From: Dehalococcoidia bacterium
Lineage (GTDB): Bacteria; Chloroflexota; Dehalococcoidia; GIF9; UBA5629
Direction: 5' to 3'
Length of the DNA: 5,136 nt
Assembly (NCBI GenBank): GCA_041653995.1
Contig: JBAZEK010000035.1
Location: 1-5,136 of the forward strand
The notes below the pieces were generated by a model that had not been told where the DNA came from, did not search any database, and saw nothing but the letters and a program-made list of their open reading frames with translations. The translations under genes were made by a program, and so were the position numbers. Positions 1 to 4,962 of this stretch are shown here, in pieces. Every line of letters starts with the position of its first letter. The stretch's first letter is position 1.

Positions 1-19
1 TGTCGTAGATGGACTGGCC

Positions 20-406
20 CTAGGAGTCAAGGGTCAGCGGCACAGTGGTCTGGGTCTTTGGGGGCAGTTCTTTCAGCACATCAGCTTTCAATCGTCGGAT
101 CATGATGTTGCGGTCGAGCCGTTGGTGGAGTTCGTCGGTATTACTGGCCCCGCTGAAGTCCCAACCGTACCCGTTGTGCTTGGCGTCGCAGTAGCGTTGG
201 GCGTAATCCCAGTATTTGGAAAACTGGGTTGGCGCGAGGATGTTCAAAATATTCCAGAATTCCAATGGACGATTTATTACAGGAGTTCCCGACAACGCAA
301 CAATACAAGAACTATTTTTGCACAATTGTTTAACGGCTTTTGTGCGAAGAGTGCGGGGGTTTTTTATCATATGGACTTCATCAAGTATGATTGCATCGAA
401 TTTCAT
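20..406 (-). CDS. SNF2-type helicase, second fragment (motif II onward), ends at amber codon
   Basis: This is the middle part of an SNF2/DEAD-like DNA-dependent ATPase of the SF2 superfamily. Residues 6-12 hold motif II (I-I-L-D-E-V-H), which coordinates Mg-ATP. Residues 39-42 are motif III (SGTP), and residues 94-117 match the segment after RecA domain 1 (L-D-R-N-I-M-I-R-R through L-P-P-K). No Q motif or Walker A is present; those lie in the separate fragment at 1257-1898. The ATG at 404-406 is chosen because AAGGA (413-417) sits 6 nt upstream; a GTG at 428-430 in the same frame has no SD. The first codons overlap the end of the HNH gene in another frame, so translation may be coupled. The frame stops at TAG (20-22), yet the next codons read G-Q-S-I-Y-D, as expected for family continuation, and the second RecA domain would lie beyond the window. 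It could instead be exon 2 of an intron-containing gene. Confidence 0.85.
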   Translation of the reverse strand: MKFDAIILDEVHMIKNPRTLRTKAVKQLCKNSSCIVALSGTPVINRPLEFWNILNILAPTQFSKYWDYAQRYCDAKHNGYGWDFSGASNTDELHQRLDRNIMIRRLKADVLKELPPKTQTTVPLTLDS

Positions 407-1124
407 TGAAAATCCTTGTCCATTTATCACGGTTTTTGTGACTTGTTTTTGAATGGCAACTTCGGCAAAGAGTAATTAGATTGTTCGGATCCATATTCTT
501 TTTGTTATAGTCAATATGATGAACATCCAAGAGTTTAACTTGTTGAGTACAGTTAGGATTTTGGCATACATATCCATCTCTGGTTTTGATTTCTTTTTTA
601 AGCTGGTTCGTCCACTTCAATCCATAAGGTTCTTTGCTAATGCCCCCTTTCCAAAGATAACTATTTTCTCCGGCGTGGGCGGCAGATATTATTTGTTTGG
701 TTTTTTCAGTGTGATGATAGCCAAGAGCAAACTTATTCCCTTTCATCTTTTCACGTTTTCTGCGACGCCCTTCTTTGGAAAGACTGGAGGGTCTGCCAGT
801 AAGTGTTTTTGATATTTTATGTCTGGTTTTTTCTGAGGGTGGCGGTTGCTTTCTCCGCGCTTCTCTCATTCTTCTTCTTGTTTCTTCGGAACGATGACTT
901 CCTTTATGAGAGTTGCTTAGTTTTTGGGAATGGTCTATCGAAAACGTTTTCCCTTTCCAGTATCGCGCTTTTGTATGTCCTTCTCCTGCTTGGAAGGCCG
1001 GATTACATTTTGCCGCGTGATGATTAATAAAATTATTCCAGTCATGGCTTCCCCATTTTTGTTTGACAGGCAGGCCGCAGCCGCAGGCGCACAAGGGAGG
1101 ATTTCGGTAGATAGTTCTCTTCAT
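381..1124 (-). CDS. HNH homing endonuclease with NUMOD3 repeats
   Basis: A 247-aa site-specific DNA endonuclease of the HNH family that lies between two parts of a helicase gene. Residues 12-16 (C-A-C-G-C) with histidines near 35-36 resemble the small Cys/His zinc element often found at the N-terminus of these enzymes. Residues about 54-160 are Lys/Arg-rich NUMOD3-like DNA-binding repeats (for example Y-W-K-G-K at 55-59 and the G-K/S-E-E-T-type units that follow). The nuclease core is at 187-224: C187 and C192, H202-H203, N214-N215, then C220-x2-C223-H224, the usual HNH plus zinc-cysteine layout. The ATG at 1122-1124 has GGAG 5 nt upstream; an in-frame TTG at 1152-1154 is a poorer choice. The gene is visibly more AT-rich than the operon around it, and its last 26 bases overlap the next helicase fragment in another frame. 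It probably promotes its own spread by cutting uninterrupted helicase alleles; this is inferred from family and position. Confidence 0.9.
   Translation of the reverse strand: MKRTIYRNPPLCACGCGLPVKQKWGSHDWNNFINHHAAKCNPAFQAGEGHTKARYWKGKTFSIDHSQKLSNSHKGSHRSEETRRRMREARRKQPPPSEKTRHKISKTLTGRPSSLSKEGRRRKREKMKGNKFALGYHHTEKTKQIISAAHAGENSYLWKGGISKEPYGLKWTNQLKKEIKTRDGYVCQNPNCTQQVKLLDVHHIDYNKKNMDPNNLITLCRSCHSKTSHKNRDKWTRIFNEIRCNHT
413..417 (-). promoter_or_regulatory. Shine-Dalgarno site for the second helicase fragment
   Basis: AAGGA on the minus strand, 6 nt before the ATG at 404-406. It lies inside the last codons of the HNH endonuclease gene. It decides the start of the downstream helicase half and argues that this half is translated on its own. 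Confidence 0.6.
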
Positions 1125-1161
1125 AACAACTCCGTTCACAGTCGTTGCGTTCAAGCGATAA

Positions 1162-1214
1162 GCAGGACAGGGCGGTGAACGTGTCCGCCTTTTCGGGAGC
1201 TACCCTATTCCTGC
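1162..1214 (-). other. Potential three-way-junction RNA leader before the HNH gene
   Basis: In the untranslated stretch between the first helicase fragment and the HNH gene, complementary segments can form a closing stem of 6 bp (1209-1214 with 1162-1167), a GC-rich stem of 5 bp (1185-1189 with 1171-1175) and a 3-bp stem (1203-1205 with 1195-1197). A CAACGAC sequence follows at about 1140-1148, reminiscent of the R element of phage group I introns, but I could not assemble P3, P7 or an S element around it. It may be a structured 5' leader, a remnant of an intron, or chance. Confidence 0.35.
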
Positions 1215-1221
1215 TACATAT

Positions 1222-1248
1222 ATTATAGGAAACCATTTTGGAAGTCAA
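1222..1248 (-). promoter_or_regulatory. Candidate sigma-70 promoter for the HNH gene
   Basis: On the minus strand TTGACT (1243-1248, 5 of 6 to the -35 consensus) is followed after 15 nt by TATAAT (1222-1227, a perfect -10). The spacer is short of the ideal 17. It begins only 8 nt after the stop of the first helicase fragment and lies about 98 nt before the HNH start, so the inserted cassette may carry its own promoter. Confidence 0.5.
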
Positions 1249-1256
1249 CCTTTATT

Positions 1257-1898
1257 TTATAGGGCTTGAATGAACCCCAAGTCTACGGATAGTATGTCGT
1301 AGTTTAGGACAAGATACTTTTTCTTAGGATCTGTCTTGAAAGTCCTGTACAATTCTTCTCGCTGGCTACGACCCCCATAGATTACAACAGCCTCGTCCGT
1401 TACCCAGTTTGCAATTTCGTTCATCCATGATCCTTTTAGTGACGCCGGACAGATGATTACAGCTTTTTTGACGTCAGGGTGTAATTGTAACCACGCCAGC
1501 GCCTGCACCGTCTTACCAAGCCCCATCTCGTCCGCCACCAGCACCCGCCCGCCCCGGTCCTCGATGAACCCCACACCCTCTGCCTGGAACGGGTAGAGCG
1601 GGTGCTTGAGGCCGGGGATGTCACTTATTGCGTGGATGGCAGGTTTGTTTGGCTTGAACCATTCTTTCTCCCACTTGACGACGGCGGGCAGGACTTCAAA
1701 TCCCCAACCTCGTAATTGGGTGAGTGCATCTACAGATGGGGGACACCACCACGAGTGGGTTATTGGATCCCATTTTCTACCAGGTGGAAGTGTTCGTACC
1801 TGGGCGACGGTGGCCGGGTCGTATGGGAATGATATTTTGAAAGTATTTCCAATGTAGTCTACAGTTTTCATTTGTACATAAATTACCGTACCGAACAT
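1257..1898 (-). CDS. SNF2-type helicase, first fragment (HARP-like N-terminus and Walker A)
   Basis: A 213-aa N-terminal part of an SNF2-family DNA-dependent ATPase, a type often found in phages near replication and recombination genes. Residues about 18-70 form the small N-terminal domain typical of phage SMARCAL1-like proteins (F-P-Y-D-P then R-K-W-D-P and W-W-C-P-P). Residues 101-112 resemble the Q motif region, 123-130 are motif I (D-E-M-G-L-G-K-T), 148-154 correspond to motif Ia (I-I-C-P-A-S-L), and 197-203 are V-L-N-Y-D-I-L. The frame ends at TAA (1257-1259) just before motif II would be expected; motif II is found at 382-400. The ATG at 1896-1898 is supported by AGGA about 10 nt upstream and overlaps the preceding gene by 16 nt; an ATG at 1869-1871 matches the family start but lacks an SD. 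Alone, this piece lacks the Mg-binding Asp-Glu and should not hydrolyse ATP unless it pairs with, or is spliced to, the second piece. Confidence 0.9.
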   Translation of the reverse strand: MFGTVIYVQMKTVDYIGNTFKISFPYDPATVAQVRTLPPGRKWDPITHSWWCPPSVDALTQLRGWGFEVLPAVVKWEKEWFKPNKPAIHAISDIPGLKHPLYPFQAEGVGFIEDRGGRVLVADEMGLGKTVQALAWLQLHPDVKKAVIICPASLKGSWMNEIANWVTDEAVVIYGGRSQREELYRTFKTDPKKKYLVLNYDILSVDLGFIQAL

Positions 1899-2134
1899 CC
1901 TATTAGTTTCCTGATCAGACTAATCGTTTCCGTACCATACTTCTGTTGGATCCACATGCTGGTGGATGTCCCGTCTGGAGTCGCGATGTCCTTGTCGAAC
2001 TTCACGATGTCGAACCCGGTCACGTAGTTGAAGTAGTCGTGGAGCCTGCACCCAAATAGCCGTTGGAATGCTTCGGCGTATCTCATCTCCAGTGCCCGGT
2101 TGGCTTGCATGATTTGGATTGTTTCGCCGGTCAT
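1883..2134 (-). CDS. Hypothetical 83-aa phage protein
   Basis: I do not recognise a family. The product is 83 aa, soluble in appearance, with no signal peptide or membrane segment. The N-terminal third (residues 4-26) looks like an amphipathic helix, followed by an aromatic-rich stretch (H-D-Y-F-N-Y-V-T-G-F-D) and a C-terminal helix. The ATG at 2132-2134 has GGAGG 10 nt upstream; an in-frame TTG at 2141-2143 would sit almost on top of the SD and is rejected. The start lies 1 nt after the stop of the hydrolase gene and the end overlaps the helicase start, so it is most likely translated by coupling within the operon. Confidence 0.7.
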   Translation of the reverse strand: MTGETIQIMQANRALEMRYAEAFQRLFGCRLHDYFNYVTGFDIVKFDKDIATPDGTSTSMWIQQKYGTETISLIRKLIGCSVR

Positions 2135-2135
2135 G

Positions 2136-2537
2136 TTAGTCAATCCTCCCGAATATGTGATGTCCGATCGCTTTTACTTGCGTCATCTTCTTCGCCCACT
2201 CCGGCGGTTTTTTCATGGATGCCAGATAATAGTGATTCCAGCGAGGCAGGCTGTTCAGCTTTTCTGCATACATATCATACGCTACTAATCTACATTGCTT
2301 CCATGCGGGGGAAGTGTGGAATTGGCCACCTTTGTAAGCACGTAGGATTTTGTATTTCTTGGCGTACCCGTTCCAGCAACTGTACTGGTAGGGGCGCAGG
2401 CATTCCACGTGGACGGACGTCCGCCTGTCCTCGGCCCGCACCTGGATGGTCCTGGCCACCGCTCGCATCTCGGTCTCGTTGCAGATGGACGCTTCACCGA
2501 ACAGGGTGAGCATCAGGATTGTCATTTCTGTTAGCAT
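2136..2537 (-). CDS. SleB-type cell wall hydrolase (Hydrolase_2 family)
   Basis: A 133-aa protein matching the SleB/CwlJ-type hydrolase domain (Pfam Hydrolase_2), which cleaves peptidoglycan glycan strands. The match covers nearly the whole chain: L-F-G-E-A at 12-16 with the likely catalytic Glu15, the P-Y-Q-Y-S-C-W-N block at 49-56, W79-K-Q-C, the N-H-Y-Y block at 101-104 and the terminal W-A-K-K-M ... I-G-H-H-I-F block at 114-129. Only the catalytic domain is present, with no signal peptide or wall-binding domain, as is common in phage versions; export would need a holin or another route, and none is seen here. The ATG at 2535-2537 has GGAGG 8 nt upstream, and that SD overlaps the TAG stop of the preceding gene. 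The likely role is host lysis or entry, although the position among DNA-metabolism genes is unusual for a lysis gene. Confidence 0.85.
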   Translation of the reverse strand: MLTEMTILMLTLFGEASICNETEMRAVARTIQVRAEDRRTSVHVECLRPYQYSCWNGYAKKYKILRAYKGGQFHTSPAWKQCRLVAYDMYAEKLNSLPRWNHYYLASMKKPPEWAKKMTQVKAIGHHIFGRID

Positions 2538-2549
2538 CGTTTAGTCCTC

Positions 2550-2990
2550 CTATTGATACAACTTGACGTTCGGCCAAATGTATGACCATTTCCCGTTTAC
2601 CTTCTGCGCTGGTTTTTCTGCCCACCCAAACTTGCTGTAATAGGCGTAGTTTTTGGCGAGCAGAATAGAGCGGTGTTTTGAATGGAACGATTCGCTTCCA
2701 AACCACCAAGGGAAAATTTGTGGATGATCATGGTTGGTAGTAAAACGTGCGAGCAGGCTGTCGTTGAACCCTCTCTGTTTCCACTCCTTGCAGATGTGTA
2801 TTCCGTAAACCATAAGTGCACCATCATACCCACGCCACATCCGTACCGCAGGATGATGTTGCCAGCCATAGGTTGGGTCTGTAATCGCCCGGTGTATTTG
2901 CCAGGCTTCCACCCGCTGCTTGCCAAGCCGCTTGTTGTCCAGAGCGCGAGCAGATTGGTTAAAATCGGCGTATGGCAAAAAGGTTTGCAC
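2550..2990 (-). CDS. MSMEG_6728-like / pyrimidine-dimer DNA glycosylase-related protein
   Basis: A 146-aa protein that I recognise as the family annotated either as MSMEG_6728-like or as pyrimidine-dimer DNA glycosylase (Pyr_excise). Diagnostic blocks are the N-terminal Q-T-F-L-P-Y, L-D-N-K-R-L-G-K-Q-R-V-E at 17-28, H-P-A-V-R-M-W-R-G-Y at 46-55, and F-H-S-K-H-R-S-I-L-L near 102-111. The length and full set of blocks indicate an intact copy. If the glycosylase assignment holds, it would start repair of UV photoproducts in phage DNA, but that activity is inferred from distant similarity and the family is poorly characterised. The GTG start at 2988-2990 has AAAGGA 7 nt upstream; an ATG 5 nt upstream is in another frame. 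The gene ends in TAG, overlapped by the SD of the hydrolase gene; beyond that TAG the frame reaches TAA after only two further codons. Confidence 0.8.
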   Translation of the reverse strand: MQTFLPYADFNQSARALDNKRLGKQRVEAWQIHRAITDPTYGWQHHPAVRMWRGYDGALMVYGIHICKEWKQRGFNDSLLARFTTNHDHPQIFPWWFGSESFHSKHRSILLAKNYAYYSKFGWAEKPAQKVNGKWSYIWPNVKLYQ

Positions 2991-3023
2991 GGCATGTTCC
3001 TTTGTCTTGGTTAGAGGTTGTTG

Positions 3024-3548
3024 CTACATTGTCGCCACGACCTGCTTCATCTCGTGGATCGTCTTCCAGACCTTCCGCAGGCCCCAGCCGCGTTCCTCCT
3101 GCAGGTAGTGCCGCAGCGCCCCGAGCACCGCTTTGCGGCCGGCGCCCTGGGCGAGACACAGCACCTCGGCGGGGCCGCTGAGGATTATCAGCGCCACCTC
3201 CCGGCACTCGTCACTCAGCCCGGCAAGCCACTCCTTTCGCATCAGCTGGCGGTCGGGGCGGTCGAACTCCAGGGTCTCGGCCACAGGCGCCAGGTCGGGG
3301 TCGCTGGCGAGCGGGTTCTGCATGCCCCATCTTGCGATGTTATTCTTCACGCAGGCGAGGGCGTAGGTCGCGAAGGACGCGTTGCGGCTGGCGTTGAACG
3401 AGTTGGCCGCCCGCACGAACTCGTAGCAGGCCTGCCCATAGACCTCGTCCTCGGGGCGCCCGCACCTGCTGGCGCACTGGTGGGACAGACGGTGGAGCAT
3501 CGGCGTATACTGTTCGAACACGGCTTGGATCTGTTGTTTGGTCATCAT
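3024..3548 (-). CDS. Sigma-70-like RNA polymerase sigma factor
   Basis: A 174-aa protein with a recognisable sigma-70 region 2. Residues about 10-30 resemble region 2.1; 33-52 (E-D-E-V-Y-G-Q-A ... A-A-N-S-F-N) and 59-74 (F-A-T-Y-A-L-A-C-V-K-N-N-I-A-R-W) match regions 2.2-2.4, which bind the core polymerase clamp and the -10 element. The C-terminal part (112-168) may be a diverged region 4, but I see no convincing helix-turn-helix, so promoter -35 recognition is uncertain. It could direct host polymerase to later phage promoters. The ATG at 3546-3548 is followed directly by a second ATG; the SD is weak (AGAAAG-like) and a 7-bp hairpin sits just upstream. The gene is the most GC-rich in the window. 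It ends in TAG, 33 nt before the next gene, which happens to be in the same frame. Confidence 0.75.
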   Translation of the reverse strand: MMTKQQIQAVFEQYTPMLHRLSHQCASRCGRPEDEVYGQACYEFVRAANSFNASRNASFATYALACVKNNIARWGMQNPLASDPDLAPVAETLEFDRPDRQLMRKEWLAGLSDECREVALIILSGPAEVLCLAQGAGRKAVLGALRHYLQEERGWGLRKVWKTIHEMKQVVATM

Positions 3549-3557
3549 TTTCTTTCT

Positions 3558-3580
3558 GGGGCAGTTGGTGGTCCTGCCCC
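3558..3580 (-). promoter_or_regulatory. GC-rich hairpin before the sigma-like gene
   Basis: GGGGCAG (3574-3580) and CTGCCCC (3558-3564) form a perfect 7-bp stem with a 9-nt loop in the gap between the DUF932 stop and the sigma-like start. No U-run follows on the minus strand (the next bases are AGAAAGAAAAUG), so it is not a standard intrinsic terminator. It ends 9 nt before the start codon and could affect ribosome access or RNA stability. Confidence 0.55.
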
Positions 3581-3595
3581 TTGGGTTGGTTTCCG

Positions 3596-4567
3596 TTAGT
3601 TACATGAAGCATTGAGGATTGCCAAGGCGTTGTCCTTGATGCCAGCGCGTGTCCCGACGAGGCCGTCCCACGCGATGCTGCCGAGGTCGTGGCCGCGCTT
3701 GGCGTCTTGGTGGTCCAGGACGTAAGTCACGGCGTTGAGCATTGCATACGCCGAGCGGTTCACCGGGTCGGCAAGAGTTTGGTCACTCTCAAACTGATGG
3801 AGAAAGGTCTCCCGCTTGTTCTGCCGCTGCGTCACGGCAGACTTTTCCAGCTCAGGGCCGATGGGCACCAGCTGTGATAAGAACGACTCGACCATCGCCG
3901 AGGTCATGGGCTTCTTGGCGAGTCGCCGCATCTGTTGGGTGAGGGACTCCAGCTCGAGGAAGTGCCGGGCGAGGTTGTCCAGTTCCTTCTGCACCTTGGC
4001 GGCGCCGGTTGCCGTGTGGGCGATTCCGCGCAGCGTGCCGTTGGCTTTGCCTTCGACGTGCGCCGCCCGTAGGGTGTTGTCGCAGACCACACGGACGTTG
4101 TGGGCGCAGGTCTTGTAACTGCCAAGCCCCAGCGGGTTGTACCACATGATGCGGTTGATGGTCTCGCTCTTGTCGCCGTGCACCTGGAAGGAGTCAACTT
4201 TCAGGTTGAGGAACGAGGTTGCGCCGGCCCAGAGGGTGCCGACCGACTCGATTTTCAGCTGGGGGAACTCCTTCATCACGGTCTTGGCGATGTGGTTCAG
4301 CATGTCCACGTTGTTGCAGACGCTGAACCGGCTGCCCACCGCGTCGACAAGGACATGTTCGCCGCGCACCAGGGCATAGGCGTCGACCTCTTTCCAGTTG
4401 CTGCTGGGCGCCATGTATCCCAGTTTCCGCTTCTCAATGGGGAAGTCAAGCACCTGGCGGGCCTCTTCAAGGGTTACTGGCATCTTCTTCATTTTATACT
4501 GTGGCAGGTTATGCCACGTCGTTCCCCACACTATTCCGCGATCAATCTCTGTAATTCCAGCTGCCAT
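3596..4567 (-). CDS. DUF932 family phage/plasmid protein
   Basis: A 323-aa protein of the DUF932 family (phage/plasmid-like protein, TIGR03299 type), common in phages and plasmids; its biochemical role is unknown. Signatures are the N-terminal W-G-T-T-W-H-N region (14-20), P-V-T-L-E-E-A at 30-36, the Y-A-L-V-R segment (64-68) and the conserved V-R-V-V-C-D-N-T-L block at 158-166. The length is normal for the family and the frame is uninterrupted. An in-frame upstream extension to 4702 exists, but the ATG at 4565-4567 is clearly the start: GAGGAG lies 6 nt upstream, and the extension would overlap the whole end of the preceding gene. The leader contains a 13-base motif also found before the previous gene. 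Neighbouring helicase and sigma genes suggest an early or middle DNA-metabolism operon. Confidence 0.92.
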   Translation of the reverse strand: MAAGITEIDRGIVWGTTWHNLPQYKMKKMPVTLEEARQVLDFPIEKRKLGYMAPSSNWKEVDAYALVRGEHVLVDAVGSRFSVCNNVDMLNHIAKTVMKEFPQLKIESVGTLWAGATSFLNLKVDSFQVHGDKSETINRIMWYNPLGLGSYKTCAHNVRVVCDNTLRAAHVEGKANGTLRGIAHTATGAAKVQKELDNLARHFLELESLTQQMRRLAKKPMTSAMVESFLSQLVPIGPELEKSAVTQRQNKRETFLHQFESDQTLADPVNRSAYAMLNAVTYVLDHQDAKRGHDLGSIAWDGLVGTRAGIKDNALAILNASCN

Positions 4568-4584
4568 GGTAGTCTCCTCTGATT

Positions 4585-4597
4585 TTTGGTTAGGGTT
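4585..4597 (-). repeat. Leader repeat copy 2 (AACCCTAACCAAA)
   Basis: A 13-base motif, identical to the copy at 4883-4895. It covers the stop codon of the 89-aa gene and precedes the DUF932 SD. Both copies lie 18 nt upstream of an ATG, suggesting a shared element acting on mRNA or a duplicated gene leader. Confidence 0.6.
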
Positions 4598-4865
4598 AGG
4601 TTGCGGAAACGAAATTTGCATCAACTCCGGAGAACTCGGAGCGAGGATCGCGAAGCATGACGGTCGTGATCGCATGTTGGTAATAAGTATTCTTCCAGCC
4701 AAAGCAAGAGCGATACTTAGTGCTCACATATTCGCCTGTCGTGTATTTTCGGTAACCGTAAGCAATATGCTTGACTACTTTTGCACGATCACCTACTACG
4801 ATGCGATTTGCTCGGACATGACCGGCTTGCCTCGCGATTCTGTTTGCTTCCGTTTGAATGTTCAT
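4596..4865 (-). CDS. Hypothetical 89-aa phage protein, first gene of the operon
   Basis: I do not recognise a family. The 89-aa product is basic in its first half (several Arg and Lys between residues 9 and 41) and rich in Tyr between 37 and 62, with no signal peptide or membrane span; a small nucleic-acid-binding or regulatory protein would fit but is not shown. The ATG at 4863-4865 has AGGGG 8 nt upstream; an in-frame TTG two codons earlier is less likely. The frame ends in TAA, with a second in-frame TAA two codons later. It is the first gene after the promoter at 4913-4941, and its start is about 48 nt from the -10 box. Confidence 0.7.
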   Translation of the reverse strand: MNIQTEANRIARQAGHVRANRIVVGDRAKVVKHIAYGYRKYTTGEYVSTKYRSCFGWKNTYYQHAITTVMLRDPRSEFSGVDANFVSAT

Positions 4866-4882
4866 TTTCAATTCCCCTGTCG

Positions 4883-4895
4883 TTTGGTTAGGGTT
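4883..4895 (-). repeat. Leader repeat copy 1 (AACCCTAACCAAA)
   Basis: Identical to the 13 bases at 4585-4597. It lies between the operon promoter and the SD of the first gene, so it should be part of the 5' untranslated leader. Confidence 0.6.
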
Positions 4896-4912
4896 TCGTG
4901 ACTCATGACAAT

Positions 4913-4941
4913 ACTATAGTAACCAAGGTTCACAAAGTAAA
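4913..4941 (-). promoter_or_regulatory. Sigma-70 promoter driving the minus-strand operon
   Basis: TTTACT (4936-4941, 4 of 6 to -35) is followed by a 17-nt spacer and TATAGT (4913-4918, 5 of 6 to -10). The spacer contains AACC-TT-GGTT, a short inverted repeat that could bind a repressor. No comparable promoter is obvious between this point and the HNH cassette, so it probably drives all genes from the 89-aa protein to the first helicase fragment. Confidence 0.7.
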
Positions 4942-4945
4942 CACT

Positions 4946-4962
4946 TATTTTCAACTATTTTC
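4946..4962 (-). promoter_or_regulatory. Phased A-tract repeat upstream of the -35 box (UP-like)
   Basis: GAAAATA occurs twice, 10 bases apart (4956-4962 and 4946-4952), beginning 4 bases upstream of the -35 box. Helically phased A-tracts in this position are typical of UP elements that contact the polymerase alpha subunits; a binding site for a regulator is the alternative. Confidence 0.45.

Noticed and set aside
400..1260. Typical group I or group II intron with clear splice sites
   Set aside because: No U-G P1 pairing at the boundary, no P7 partner for the R-like sequence and no GUGYG start; the second half also has its own SD. Kept as an alternative only.
2063..2509. Plus-strand open frame of 148 codons
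   Set aside because: Lies antisense to the hydrolase and 83-aa genes, is Cys/Ser/Arg-rich in a frame-shadow manner and has no ribosome site.
2550..3548. Sigma-like and glycosylase-related genes as one fused protein read through TAG
   Set aside because: The frames are continuous, but the second gene has its own SD 7 nt before a GTG that matches the family N-terminus; a one-in-three frame coincidence explains the rest.
3018..3599. Long plus-strand open frame (193 codons) opposite the sigma-like gene
   Set aside because: It is the antisense of a GC-rich gene with sigma region 2 similarity; its translation is low-complexity (Val, Gly, Arg rich), has no SD and resembles no family.
4100..4582. 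Plus-strand open frame (160 codons) opposite the DUF932 gene
   Set aside because: Shadow frame of a well-supported gene; no SD and no recognisable domain.
4568..4702. N-terminal extension of the DUF932 protein
   Set aside because: No SD at the far start, sequence unlike the family, complete overlap with the end of the 89-aa gene, and a very good SD at the ATG at 4565-4567.
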